From Shinella zoogloeoides (GTDB taxonomy: Bacteria > Pseudomonadota > Alphaproteobacteria > Rhizobiales > Rhizobiaceae), in the NCBI RefSeq assembly GCF_022682305.1, contig NZ_CP093528.1, positions 1,005,501 to 1,069,500 on the forward strand: 64,000 bases of DNA, read 5' to 3'. Both the position numbers and the translations under genes were made by a program. Below are positions 1 to 8,967 of this stretch, one piece after another. The notes under the pieces were generated by a model. It was not told where the DNA came from. It was given only the letters and a program-made list of their open reading frames with translations, and did no database searches. The number at the start of each line of letters is the position of its first letter. The stretch's first letter is position 1.

Positions 1-2316
1 GGCCGCATCAACAACGCCGTGCGCCGTCTCGGCTCCGGCTGGAGCATCTTCGTCGAGGCACAGCGCAGCGAGGCGGCGACCTATCCCGATAGTCGCTTTC
101 CCGATGCCGCGTCGGCGCTGGTCGATGCGGAACGGAAGGCTGGTTTCGAGGAAGCGGACGCGCATTTCGTGTCCGGCTACTTCCTCACCTTCCTCTGGCT
201 GCCCCCGGCCGAGGAAGCCGCCCGCACTGAGGCATGGCTCTATGAGGGCCGCGAGAAAACCGGCGTGGACCCGTGGGAGCTGATGCGCGGCTTCATCGAC
301 CGCACCGACCGCGTGCTGGCGCTGCTCGACGGCTTCATGCCCGAGTGCCGTTGGATGGATGACGGCGCAACGCTGACCTACCTCCATTCCACCATCTCAA
401 CCAACCGCCATCGCGTGCGCGTGCCCGAGGTGCCGATGCACCTCGACGCGCTGCTCGCCGACCAGCCGTTGACTGGCGGGCTGGAGCCGCGCCTTGGCGA
501 CACACATCTGCGCGTCCTGACCATCGTGGGATTCCCGACCGCAACGATGCCGGGCCTGCTCGACGAGATGAACCGGCTGCCGTTCCCCTACAGGTGGGGC
601 ACGCGCGCGATCCTGCTCGACAAGACCGATGCGACCCGGTTGCTGACCCGCATCCGTCGCCAATGGTTCGCTAAGCGCAAGAGCATCGCGGCGATCTTGA
701 AAGAGGTGATGACCAACGAGGCGTCCGCCCTTGTGGACACCGACGCGGCGAACAAGGCGCTCGACGCCGACATGGCGTTGCAGGAGCTTGGGGCAGACGT
801 GGCGGGCATGGCCTACGTCACGGCGACCGTCACCGTATGGGATGCCGACCCGCGCGTGGCGCAAGAGAAGCTGCGCCTGGTCGAGAAGATCGTTCAGGGC
901 CGTGACTTCACCGTCATGCCCGAGAGCGTCAACGCGGTTGACGCATGGCTCGGCAGTCTGCCCGGACACGCCTACGCCAATGTCCGCCAGCCGCCCATCA
1001 GCACTTTGAATCTCGCCCACATGATCCCGCTTTCAGCGGTGTGGGCGGGGCCGGAACGGGACGAGCATTTCGGTGCACCCCCTTTGCTCTTTGGAAAGAC
1101 TGAAGGCTCAACCCCGTTCCGGCTAAGTCTCCATGTCGGCGACGTAGGACACACCCTTGTCGTTGGCCCGACCGGCGCGGGCAAATCCGTGCTGCTGGCG
1201 CTCATGGCCTTGCAGTTCCGGCGCTATGCGGGATCGCAGGTTTTCGCCTTCGACTTCGGCGGCAGCATCCGCGCCGCCGCGCTCGCCATGGGCGGGGATT
1301 GGCACGATTTGGGCGGTGGCCTCACGGAAGGAGATGAGGCGTCCGTTTCGCTCCAGCCACTTGCCCGCATCCACGACACCTATGAACGCGCATGGGCGGC
1401 GGACTGGATTGCGGCCATCCTCATGCGCGAGGGGCTGGCGATCACGCCCGAGGTCAAGGAACACCTTTGGACGGCGCTGACTTCGCTCGCTTCCGCGCCG
1501 GTCGAGGAACGGACCATCACCGGCCTTGCGGTGCTGTTGCAATCCAACGATCTGAAACAGGCGCTCCGTCCGTTCTGCGTCGGCGGTGCCTATGGCCGGC
1601 TGCTCGACGCCGAGACAGAGCATTTGGGATCGGCGGACGTGCAAGCCTTCGAGATCGAGGGCCTTGTCGGGACCGGCGCGGCCCCTGCCGTGCTTGCTTA
1701 TCTGTTCCATCGTATCGGCGACCGGCTCGATGGCCGCCCCACGCTGCTCATCATAGATGAAGGCTGGCTTGCGCTGGACGACGAGGGTTTCGCCGGCCAG
1801 CTCCGTGAGTGGCTGAAAACGCTGCGCAAGAAGAACGCCAGCGTCATCTTCGCCACACAAAGCCTGTCCGACATTGACGGCAGCAACATCGCGCCCGCGA
1901 TTATCGAGAGCTGCCCGACGCGACTCTTGCTGCCGAACGAGCGCGCCATCGAGCCGCAGATCACGGCCATCTATCGCCGCTTCGGCCTCAATGACAGGCA
2001 GATCGAAATCCTCGCACGGGCCACGCCCAAGCGGGATTATTACTGCCAGTCACGGCGCGGCAATCGCCTGTTCGAGCTTGGCCTGTCCGAAGTCGGCCTC
2101 GCCCTCTGCGCCGCATCCGCCAAATCCGACCAGACCCTCATTGCGCAGATCGTCGCCGAACGCGGCCGCGACGGCTTCCTCGCCGCATGGCTGCGCGAGC
2201 GCGGCGTCGATTGGGCGGCCGACCTGATCCCGAACCTCACCAATCTTGCCGACCGGCCGGAATCCGCCGCGCCGGCCCCGCTCGATAGCCACCCCACACA
2301 GGAGATTCTTCCATGA
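1..2316 (+). CDS. trbE: Conjugal transfer ATPase TrbE, 5' end outside window
   Basis: VirB4-type ATPase that powers assembly of the P-type mating-pair apparatus at the inner membrane. The frame is open from base 1 and the first visible residues (GRINNAVRRLGSGW) match the interior of TrbE, so the true start lies upstream and the GTG at 19 is not the start. A Walker A motif (GPTGAGKS) lies at 1165-1188 and a Walker B motif (LLIIDEGW) around 1744-1767. The stop overlaps the trbJ start by ATGA, which indicates translational coupling in the trb operon. About 770 residues are visible of the usual 810-850. Confidence 0.96.
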   Translation, partial: GRINNAVRRLGSGWSIFVEAQRSEAATYPDSRFPDAASALVDAERKAGFEEADAHFVSGYFLTFLWLPPAEEAARTEAWLYEGREKTGVDPWELMRGFIDRTDRVLALLDGFMPECRWMDDGATLTYLHSTISTNRHRVRVPEVPMHLDALLADQPLTGGLEPRLGDTHLRVLTIVGFPTATMPGLLDEMNRLPFPYRWGTRAILLDKTDATRLLTRIRRQWFAKRKSIAAILKEVMTNEASALVDTDAANKALDADMALQELGADVAGMAYVTATVTVWDADPRVAQEKLRLVEKIVQGRDFTVMPESVNAVDAWLGSLPGHAYANVRQPPISTLNLAHMIPLSAVWAGPERDEHFGAPPLLFGKTEGSTPFRLSLHVGDVGHTLVVGPTGAGKSVLLALMALQFRRYAGSQVFAFDFGGSIRAAALAMGGDWHDLGGGLTEGDEASVSLQPLARIHDTYERAWAADWIAAILMREGLAITPEVKEHLWTALTSLASAPVEERTITGLAVLLQSNDLKQALRPFCVGGAYGRLLDAETEHLGSADVQAFEIEGLVGTGAAPAVLAYLFHRIGDRLDGRPTLLIIDEGWLALDDEGFAGQLREWLKTLRKKNASVIFATQSLSDIDGSNIAPAIIESCPTRLLLPNERAIEPQITAIYRRFGLNDRQIEILARATPKRDYYCQSRRGNRLFELGLSEVGLALCAASAKSDQTLIAQIVAERGRDGFLAAWLRERGVDWAADLIPNLTNLADRPESAAPAPLDSHPTQEILP

Positions 2317-3089
2317 CCTATCCCAAGATCGTTGGGGCCTCGGCCCTCGCGCTGGCGCTCGCCATGCCCGTCGCGCTTTCGCCCATGCTGGCAAGCCCGG
2401 CCCATGCACAATTCGGCTTCGGCCGGATCGTCTATGACCCGACCAACTATGCGCAAAACCTGCTTACCGCCGCGCGCACGCTGGAGCAGATCAACAACCA
2501 GATTCAGAGCCTCCAGAACGAGGCGCAGATGCTCATCAATCAGGCCCGCAATCTGGCGAGCCTGCCATATTCCTCGCTCCAGCAGCTCCAGCAGAGCGTC
2601 CAGCGCACGCAGCAGCTTCTCGGGCAGGCACAGAACATCGCCTTCGAGGTCGGCCAGATCGACCAAGCGTTCCAGAAGCAATATGGCAATGTCTCGCTTT
2701 CGGCGACCGACGCCCAGCTTGTCGCCGATGCGCGCAGCCGGTGGGAGAACACGGTCGGCAGCTTGCAGGACGCCATGCGCGTGCAGGCGGGAGCGGTCGG
2801 CAATATCGACAGCAACCGCGCCGAAATGGCCGCGCTGGTCGGCCAGAGCCAAGGCGCGACCGGCGCGCTGCAAGCCACGCAGGCCGGCAACCAGCTTCTC
2901 GCCCTCCAGTCGCAGCAGCTTTCCGACCTGATCGCGGTCATCTCGGCCAATGGCCGGGCCGACGCGCTGACCGAGGCCGAGCGCGCGACCGCTGCTGAAC
3001 AGGGCCGCATCCAGCGCGAGCGGTTCCTGACACCCGGCACCGGCTACCTGCCGGGCAACGCGCAGATGTTCAACAACGGCAACAACTGA
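2313..3089 (+). CDS. trbJ: P-type conjugative transfer protein TrbJ
   Basis: Periplasmic VirB5-like component of the trb type IV secretion system, thought to sit at or near the pilus tip. The 258-residue product begins with a clear signal peptide (hydrophobic core LALALAMPVAL, likely cleavage after PAHA at about residue 32). The family motif RIVYDPTNYAQNL follows at about residues 37-49, then a long Gln-rich helical region (residues 50-150). ATGA overlap with trbE and 14 bases before the next gene place it inside the operon. Confidence 0.95.
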   Translation: MTYPKIVGASALALALAMPVALSPMLASPAHAQFGFGRIVYDPTNYAQNLLTAARTLEQINNQIQSLQNEAQMLINQARNLASLPYSSLQQLQQSVQRTQQLLGQAQNIAFEVGQIDQAFQKQYGNVSLSATDAQLVADARSRWENTVGSLQDAMRVQAGAVGNIDSNRAEMAALVGQSQGATGALQATQAGNQLLALQSQQLSDLIAVISANGRADALTEAERATAAEQGRIQRERFLTPGTGYLPGNAQMFNNGNN

Positions 3090-3103
3090 CCGGGAGGCTC
3101 GCC

Positions 3104-3370
3104 ATGGACGGCAAGATGCTGGCCCGGCTCGGGGCCGTGGTGTTCGTTGCGATTGCCTTGACAGTGACCGCAATCGACATGGCGCGGAAGGATGAACCTT
3201 CCGCGCCGCTCCCGGCCTCGGCCCTCCAGCCGCCGCCCGATCCCCTGCGCGCCAGCCTGCGCCGTTGCCAGCAGCTCGGCGAGGCCGCCGCAAGCGATGC
3301 CGACTGCCTCGCCGCTTGGGCTGAATCCCGCGACCGCTTCCTCGGCCGTGACCGCAGCGAGGCGCGCTGA
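3104..3370 (+). CDS. Small TrbK-like putative entry-exclusion protein
   Basis: An 88-residue protein with one N-terminal membrane segment or signal (ARLGAVVFVAIALTVTAI) and a short Cys-containing tail (RRCQQLG, DADCLAAW). Proteins of this size and shape between trbJ and trbL are annotated as TrbK-alt, proposed to block redundant mating into cells that already hold the element. A Shine-Dalgarno sequence (GGGAGG) precedes the ATG. Function is assigned from position and shape, not from a catalytic motif. Confidence 0.8.
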   Translation: MDGKMLARLGAVVFVAIALTVTAIDMARKDEPSAPLPASALQPPPDPLRASLRRCQQLGEAAASDADCLAAWAESRDRFLGRDRSEAR

Positions 3371-3372
3371 CC

Positions 3373-4734
3373 ATGGGCAACACGGGCGTCATCGACAATT
3401 TCCTCGGAGTCTTCACCTCCTACATCGACAGTGGTTTTGGGCTGCTCGGCGGCGAGGTCGCCTTCATCGCCACAACGCTGATCGTCATCGACGTGACGCT
3501 CGCCGCGCTCTTTTGGGCATGGGGCGCGGATGACGACATTATCGCGCGGCTGGTCAAAAAGACGCTGTTCATCGGCGTCTTCGCCTACATCATCGGCAAT
3601 TGGAACAACCTCGCCCGCATCGTCTTCGAGAGTTTCGCCGGCCTCGGCCTCATGGCCTCGGGCACCGGCTTTTCCGTCACCGATCTGATGCGGCCGGGCC
3701 GCGTGGCGCAGACCGGCCTCGACGCCGGCCGTCCGCTTCTCGATTCCATTTCCGACCTGATGGGCTGGATCAGCTTCTTCGAGAACTTCATCCAGATCGC
3801 GTGCCTGCTGTTTGCATGGGCGCTGGTGGTGCTGGCCTTCTTCATCCTCGCCATCCAGCTTTTCGTGACGCTGATCGAGTTCAAGCTGACCACGCTCGCC
3901 GGCTTCGTCCTGATCCCCTTCGGCCTGTTCGGCAAGACCGCCTTCATGGCCGAGAAGGTCTTGGGCAATGTGGTGTCGTCCGGCATCAAGGTCTTGGTGC
4001 TCGCCGTCATCATCGGCATCGGCAGCACCTTATTTTCGCAATTCACGGCCGGTTTCGGCGGGGCAACCCCGACCATCGACGACGCCATGGCGATTGTGCT
4101 GGCAGCCCTGTCGCTGCTCGGCCTCGGCATCTTCGGCCCCGGCATCGCCAACGGCATCGTCTCTGGCGGCCCGCAGCTCGGCGCGGGCGCGGCCGTGGGA
4201 ACCGGCCTTGCGGTCGCAGGTGCAGGTGTCGCCGCTGGCGGCGGGGCTATGCTTGCGGCCAAGGGCGGTGCTGCCGCCCTCTCCGGTGGGGCCGCGGCCG
4301 TCCGCGGCGGTGCGACCGCCGCGGGCGCGGCAACCGCAGCCTATAGCGTCGGCGCGCTCGGCCAGTCCGGCGCGGTCGGTGTTGCTTCCGGCCTTGGTGG
4401 TGTTGCCCGCGCCGCAGGCTCGGCCGCCGTCTCTCCCTTGAAGCGCGCCGTCTCGAAAGCCACCGAGAGCGTCAAGTCCAGCTTTTCCGGTGGCGCACGC
4501 GCCGCCTTCGGTGTGACCGGCGGCTCATCCACCGCAGGCACGGTCGGCGGCGCGAGCGCCGATCCCACCGCAGCAGCATCCGGCCCGGCCGGCAGCCCGC
4601 CCGCATGGGCGCAACGGATGCGGCGCTCGCAGGCCATGAACCACGGCACGACCATGGCCGCCCATGCGGTGCGCTCCGGCGACAGCCACGGCTCCGGTTC
4701 CTCCATCAACCTTTCCGAAAGTGACCGCTCATGA
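3373..4734 (+). CDS. trbL: P-type conjugative transfer protein TrbL
   Basis: Polytopic inner-membrane protein related to VirB6, part of the DNA translocation channel. The 453-residue product has several hydrophobic helices in residues 30-260 (for example LIVIDVTLAALFWAW and LAGFVLIPFGLFG). A low-complexity Ala/Gly/Ser-rich tail with few charges follows (residues about 270-420), a usual feature of TrbL. It starts two bases after the TrbK-like stop and its own stop overlaps the trbF start by ATGA. Confidence 0.95.
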   Translation: MGNTGVIDNFLGVFTSYIDSGFGLLGGEVAFIATTLIVIDVTLAALFWAWGADDDIIARLVKKTLFIGVFAYIIGNWNNLARIVFESFAGLGLMASGTGFSVTDLMRPGRVAQTGLDAGRPLLDSISDLMGWISFFENFIQIACLLFAWALVVLAFFILAIQLFVTLIEFKLTTLAGFVLIPFGLFGKTAFMAEKVLGNVVSSGIKVLVLAVIIGIGSTLFSQFTAGFGGATPTIDDAMAIVLAALSLLGLGIFGPGIANGIVSGGPQLGAGAAVGTGLAVAGAGVAAGGGAMLAAKGGAAALSGGAAAVRGGATAAGAATAAYSVGALGQSGAVGVASGLGGVARAAGSAAVSPLKRAVSKATESVKSSFSGGARAAFGVTGGSSTAGTVGGASADPTAAASGPAGSPPAWAQRMRRSQAMNHGTTMAAHAVRSGDSHGSGSSINLSESDRS

Positions 4735-5420
4735 GCATCTTCAAACGACCAGCAACCCACTACGGCAAATCGCCGGAACCCGAGACGCCCTATCAGAAGG
4801 CCGCGCAGGCATGGGACGAGCGTATCGGCTCGGCCCGCGTGCAGGCGAGGAACTGGCGTTATATGGCCTTCGGTTCCCTGATCCTGTCGGCCGGCTTCGC
4901 CTCGGCGCTGGTCTGGCAATCCGCGCGCGGGACCGTGGTGCCGTGGGTGGTGCAGGTGGACAATCTTGGACAGGCGCAGACCGTCGCGCCGGCCGCCGCC
5001 GATTATCGCCCGACCGACCCGCAGATCGCTTTCCATCTCGGCCGATTCATCGAGCAGGTCCGCGCGATCCCGGCCGACGCGATCATTGTCCGCCAGAACT
5101 GGCTTCGCGCCTACGAATGGACCACGGATCGCGGGGCGGCGGCGCTCAACGACTACGCCCGCGCCAATGATCCTTTCGCCAAGGTCGGCCGTCAACAGGT
5201 CGCCGTCGAGGTGTCTAGCGTCATCCGGGCGTCCCCCAACAGCTTCCGCGTCGCGTGGACCGAACGCCATTTCGAGAACGGCCAGCTTTCCAGCACGGAA
5301 CGATGGACCGCGATCCTGACCATCGCCATCCAGCCGCCGCGCGATGCCGAACGGCTGCGCGCCAATCCGCTCGGCATCTACGTCAACGCAATTTCGTGGT
5401 CGCGGGAGATGAGCCAATGA
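4731..5420 (+). CDS. trbF: Conjugal transfer protein TrbF
   Basis: VirB8-like bitopic inner-membrane protein that nucleates the secretion channel. The 229-residue product has a cytosolic N-terminus (KRPATHYGKSPEPETPYQKA, a typical TrbF start), one membrane helix (MAFGSLILSAGFASALVW, residues about 44-61) and a periplasmic NTF2-like domain containing WTERHFENG and ending in NPLGIYVNAISWSREM. ATGA overlaps join it to trbL upstream and trbG downstream. Confidence 0.96.
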   Translation: MSIFKRPATHYGKSPEPETPYQKAAQAWDERIGSARVQARNWRYMAFGSLILSAGFASALVWQSARGTVVPWVVQVDNLGQAQTVAPAAADYRPTDPQIAFHLGRFIEQVRAIPADAIIVRQNWLRAYEWTTDRGAAALNDYARANDPFAKVGRQQVAVEVSSVIRASPNSFRVAWTERHFENGQLSSTERWTAILTIAIQPPRDAERLRANPLGIYVNAISWSREMSQ

Positions 5421-6418
5421 GGACGATCACCCGCACCCCCACAATCGCGGCCGTGCTGCTTTCTGCCACCATGCTCGCAGGCTGCGCCACCAACCGGACG
5501 CCGCAATTCAGCTATGACGCCAGCGTACCCCCGCTGCCAACCGTGCAGGCGGCGGCAACCGATAACACGCCCCGGCCTTTGCGTGTGCCCCCTGCATGGA
5601 CCGTCGCGCGTGGAGGAACCGCCGCAGGGACGCCGGCCGGCCGCGTCGAGAACGCCAATGCAGCCGCCCGCGTCGAGCCGCGCCGGGAAGGCTACTACAA
5701 TGCAATCCAGATTTATCCGTGGTCGGAAGGCGCGCTCTATCAGGTCTATGCCGCAGTCGGGCAGATCACGACCATTGCGCTGGAGCCGGGCGAGAGCCTG
5801 ACAGGCGCGGGGCCGATTGCGGCCGGCGACACCGCCCGCTGGATCATAGGCGACACCGAGAGCGGCAGCGGTGCGAACCGCCGCGTCCATATCCTCGTGA
5901 AACCGACGCGACCTGACATTTCCACCAACCTTGTCGTCACCACCGACCGGCGCACCTACATGATCGAGTTGCGCGCGCGGGAATCACTCTACATGCCGGC
6001 CGTCGCATGGGCCTATCCCGCACCGCCTGCCGGCCAGCGTCACACCGTTCCAGCCGCACCGATCATCCCGGCCGAGGCTGCGCGGAACTACCGCTATGCA
6101 TTGCACGTGCAGGGCGACAACCCGCCATGGCGGCCGGCTTCCGTGTTCGACGATGGCCGGCGCGTCTATGTCGTCTTCCCGGCCGGGATCGTGCAGGGCG
6201 AAATGCCGCCGATTTTCGTGCTCGGCACGAATGGCGAACCGCAGATCGTCAACAGCCGAGTCCACCAGAACGTCCTGATCGTGGACCGCCTGTTCGGCGC
6301 GGCCGAGCTGCGCCTTGGCAACGGCAACCGCCAGCAGGTCGTCAGGATCGTTCGCATCAACCCGACGCAGGCCGCTGCCGCACAGCCCGCCAGCGCGACC
6401 GGAGGCTCCCCGTCATGA
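5417..6418 (+). CDS. trbG: Conjugal transfer lipoprotein TrbG
   Basis: VirB9-like outer-membrane-complex component. The frame is open further upstream, but the ATG at 5417 is chosen because it overlaps the trbF stop (ATGA) and begins a lipoprotein signal (LLSATMLAGC, cysteine at about residue 23). The 333-residue product carries the VirB9/TrbG/CagX pattern, including IQIYPWSEGALYQVYA, and a C-terminal region ending in NGNRQQVVRIVR. It would interact with TrbI to span the envelope. Confidence 0.95.
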   Translation: MRTITRTPTIAAVLLSATMLAGCATNRTPQFSYDASVPPLPTVQAAATDNTPRPLRVPPAWTVARGGTAAGTPAGRVENANAAARVEPRREGYYNAIQIYPWSEGALYQVYAAVGQITTIALEPGESLTGAGPIAAGDTARWIIGDTESGSGANRRVHILVKPTRPDISTNLVVTTDRRTYMIELRARESLYMPAVAWAYPAPPAGQRHTVPAAPIIPAEAARNYRYALHVQGDNPPWRPASVFDDGRRVYVVFPAGIVQGEMPPIFVLGTNGEPQIVNSRVHQNVLIVDRLFGAAELRLGNGNRQQVVRIVRINPTQAAAAQPASATGGSPS

Positions 6419-7551
6419 CCGACAACACCATCAGCGACACCATCGCGCCCATGCGCCTGCGCGCCGAACCGCCGCGCGTCACCCGCCTGTCTCGCAAGAT
6501 GCTGGCAGGCGTCGGCGCGGTCGCCTTGCTCGGCATCGGCGGCGCACTGATCTACGCGCTCCAGATCCGCGATGCAGGGCCGGGAGGCGAAGAACTCTAT
6601 TCGACCGAGAACCGCCCAACGGCGGACGGCCTGTCCGGCTTGCCGCGCGACTATACGGGGCCGGTGCTCGGCCCGGCGCTGCCCGGCGACCTCGGCCGTC
6701 CGATCCTCGACGCGCAGAACAGGGGACAGCCGGTCGCGCCGCCCGTCATGACGACGCCCGCCGTCGATCCCGAAGAAGAACGCCGCCGCGCCGAGGAAGA
6801 AGCCGCGCGCTTGAGCAACGTGTTTTTCCAGTCCGGCCCACGCACGGGAGCGCCGGCAGGAACGTCCATGCCCGGCCTTGCAGGACTCGGCCTCGGCGGA
6901 CAGCCCGCGACGCAAGACCGGCACGCGGCTTTCCTCAACGGACCCGTGGACCGGCAGACCATCGCGCCGGATCGCGTCGCGCCGCCGGCATCGCCCTACA
7001 TCCTTCAGGCCGGGGCCGTGATCCCCGCCGCGCTCATCACCGGCATCCGCTCGGACCTGCCGGGCCAGATCACGGCGCAAGTGACCGAGAACGTCTATGA
7101 CAGCCCGACCGGCAGCCTGCTCCTGATCCCGCAAGGGACGCGCATCATCGGTCAATACGATGACGGCGTGACCTTCGGCCAGCGCAGGGTGCTCTTGGTG
7201 TGGAATCGCCTGATCCTGCCCGGTGGCCGTTCCATCGTCCTTGAGCGCCTGCCGGGCGCGGACGCCAGCGGCTATGCCGGGCTGGAAGACGGGGTTGATT
7301 ACCATTGGTGGGATCTGATGAAGGCCGCAGGGCTGTCCACGCTGCTCGCAGTCGGCACGGAGCTGGCGACCAGCGACGAGGACCGGCTTGTTCGAGCTAT
7401 CCGCGACGGGGCGCAGGATACCGTCAATCAGGCGGGCCAGCAGATCGTGCAGCGCCAGTTGCAGGTTGCGCCGACTCTCACCATCCGGCCCGGCTTCCCG
7501 GTCAGGATCATCGTCACCCGCGACCTTGTATTTGAGCCGGCAGGAGGTTGA
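6415..7551 (+). CDS. trbI: Conjugal transfer protein TrbI
   Basis: VirB10-like protein anchored in the inner membrane and reaching the outer-membrane pore. The ATG at 6415 overlaps the trbG stop and gives 378 residues; the longer open frame upstream lies inside trbG and is not used. There is a short cytosolic N-terminus, one membrane helix (LAGVGAVALLGIGGALIYAL), a Pro/Glu-rich spacer (EEERRRAEEEAAR) and the conserved C-terminal barrel with IPQGTRIIGQYDD. Last gene of the trb mating-pair set in this window. Confidence 0.96.
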   Translation: MTDNTISDTIAPMRLRAEPPRVTRLSRKMLAGVGAVALLGIGGALIYALQIRDAGPGGEELYSTENRPTADGLSGLPRDYTGPVLGPALPGDLGRPILDAQNRGQPVAPPVMTTPAVDPEEERRRAEEEAARLSNVFFQSGPRTGAPAGTSMPGLAGLGLGGQPATQDRHAAFLNGPVDRQTIAPDRVAPPASPYILQAGAVIPAALITGIRSDLPGQITAQVTENVYDSPTGSLLLIPQGTRIIGQYDDGVTFGQRRVLLVWNRLILPGGRSIVLERLPGADASGYAGLEDGVDYHWWDLMKAAGLSTLLAVGTELATSDEDRLVRAIRDGAQDTVNQAGQQIVQRQLQVAPTLTIRPGFPVRIIVTRDLVFEPAGG

Positions 7552-7553
7552 CC

Positions 7554-7775
7554 ATGACCAAGCTGAAACTCGGCCCGCTTCCCGACGACAAGCCCGTGAA
7601 GGTGACGGTGGAGCTACCCGCGCCGCTTCACCGCGATCTGACCGCCTATGCCGAGGTGCTGGCCCGCGAGAGCGGCCAGCCCGTCGCCGATCCCGTCAGG
7701 CTCATCGTGCCCATGCTGGAGCGGTTCATCGCCACGGATCGCGGCTTCGCCAAGGCACGGCGAGCCGCCAACTGA
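7554..7775 (+). CDS. DUF2274 domain protein
   Basis: A 73-residue protein that commonly follows trbI in this ICE type; its role is unknown. The start at ATG 7554 is set by AGGAGG at 7542-7547 with 6-base spacing; the TTG two codons earlier would be too close. The sequence LPAPLHRDLTAYAEVLARES resembles the ribbon-helix-helix or antitoxin-like pattern used to describe the family. It probably belongs to the trb transcript, being two bases from the trbI stop. Confidence 0.85.
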   Translation: MTKLKLGPLPDDKPVKVTVELPAPLHRDLTAYAEVLARESGQPVADPVRLIVPMLERFIATDRGFAKARRAAN

Positions 7776-7910
7776 GTCCCATCCCGGCAGGGGTGCCGCC
7801 AGCGCATAGACGCAAATGCGGCACGCTACAGCCCGCCGACTGCCCTCCATGGTTCGCCCAATTCCGGGGCCTACAGCGCCCCGGAATCCACCAGAACCAA
7901 GGAGGATTCC

Positions 7911-8231
7911 ATGTGTGCAGAGCGCCGTCGCGCCCGCAAAGGGCGACCGCGACAGCCGGTCCCCGAGACACTTCCCGACGATCTTTTCGACTATGCCGAC
8001 GAACCTACGCCGGACGGCCGGGAGCGCCGCAGGTCGCCGCTTCGCATCGTCGATGTGGTGTCGTTGCCTGTCTTCGACGACTGGCCCGAGAAGGTGCCGA
8101 TCACCGAGGAAGAACTGCAAATCTTCGAGCGGTATTTCGGTGACGTGCTCGACCGACTGTTCGGCCCAATCGACGATCCTGGCAATCAGGACTTGCAACG
8201 GTTATCCTCCGATGATAACACTAAGCCATGA
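7911..8231 (+). CDS. Hypothetical ICE protein
   Basis: I do not recognise this 106-residue protein. It has a basic N-terminus (ERRRARKGRPRQP) and an acidic C-terminal half with the segment ITEEELQIFERYFGDVL, which looks helical. A strong Shine-Dalgarno (AAGGAGG) lies 6 bases before the ATG. A 135-base gap without genes separates it from DUF2274. Its stop overlaps the toxin gene start by ATGA, so it appears to head the short operon leading to the recombinase. Confidence 0.7.
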   Translation: MCAERRRARKGRPRQPVPETLPDDLFDYADEPTPDGRERRRSPLRIVDVVSLPVFDDWPEKVPITEEELQIFERYFGDVLDRLFGPIDDPGNQDLQRLSSDDNTKP

Positions 8232-8590
8232 GCGAGGATCGTGACCCGAGCCTCGACACGCTTCTGGACCTCGACGGACAGGTGCTCGTTGTCGATCCCG
8301 AGGGCGGCCATTGGGTGAAGTTCGTCGTCACCCGCGTTCCGGCCTCGCCGGAAAAGCCGCACGGCCTCGATTATTCGCTCACGCTTCACGGGCCTTCGGG
8401 CGAACGGTTGGTCGGATTCGATAACGCCCATCCGGTCGGCCGAGGAAGGCGGGGCGAGCCGATGGACCACCGGCATCGCCTCCAGACCGTGAAGCCCTAC
8501 GCCTACGAGGATGCGGCCACGCTGCTGGCCGACTTCTGGCAGGCGGCGGACGCGGTGTTGAAGGAACGAGGCGTAACATGGCCACATTGA
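8228..8590 (+). CDS. TumE-like toxin (DUF6516 family)
   Basis: A 120-residue protein with the layout of TumE/DUF6516 toxins: an N-terminal segment about property of the substrate strand (GQVLVVDPEGGHWVKFVVTR), the HGLDYSLTLHGPSGERLVGFDNAHP core and the DHRHR motif. The 3' end overlaps the start of the next gene by 13 bases, usual for a coupled toxin-antitoxin pair. The pair would act to stabilise the ICE. Assignment rests on recalled family features and on the paired gene; activity is untested. Confidence 0.75.
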   Translation: MSEDRDPSLDTLLDLDGQVLVVDPEGGHWVKFVVTRVPASPEKPHGLDYSLTLHGPSGERLVGFDNAHPVGRGRRGEPMDHRHRLQTVKPYAYEDAATLLADFWQAADAVLKERGVTWPH

Positions 8591-8967
8591 AAGTCGGGAT
8601 TGCCGACTACGACGAGATGAAGGCGCGCACCATGCGGATCGCCAAAGGCGAGGAAAAGCCCGCACCCGACGATCCGAAGGTGTGGTTCACATCCATGGAA
8701 TCCTTCGCGCAGCTCCTTTCGAGCGGGAACCGCGAGTTGCTGCGCGTCATCGACGAGCAGTCACCCGGTTCGCTGGAGGAACTGTCGCGGATCACGGGAC
8801 GGGCGAAGCCTAACCTGTCCCGAACCCTCAAGAAGATGGCGAGCTACGGCCTGATCCGTATGGACCCCGGCGAGGGCCAGAAGCTCGTCCCTAAGGTGCT
8901 GCATGACCGCGTGGAGCTGGAATTGCCGCTGATAGAACGTCGCACGGCGGAAGGAGTCCGGTCATGA
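8578..8967 (+). CDS. TumA-like HTH antitoxin
   Basis: A 129-residue winged-helix protein. Residues about 58-102 (RELLRVIDEQSPGSLEELSR, then RAKPNLSRTLKKMASYGLIR) form a MarR-like helix-turn-helix of the HVO_A0114 type, the partner of TumE toxins. It is expected to bind the toxin and repress the operon. Overlaps the toxin gene at its 5' end and the recombinase start (ATGA) at its 3' end, so the three genes form one unit. Confidence 0.78.
   Translation: MATLKVGIADYDEMKARTMRIAKGEEKPAPDDPKVWFTSMESFAQLLSSGNRELLRVIDEQSPGSLEELSRITGRAKPNLSRTLKKMASYGLIRMDPGEGQKLVPKVLHDRVELELPLIERRTAEGVRS

Noticed and set aside
2040..3416. 458-codon minus-strand open frame over trbE/trbJ
   Set aside because: Shadow of the trb operon; product has no family features.
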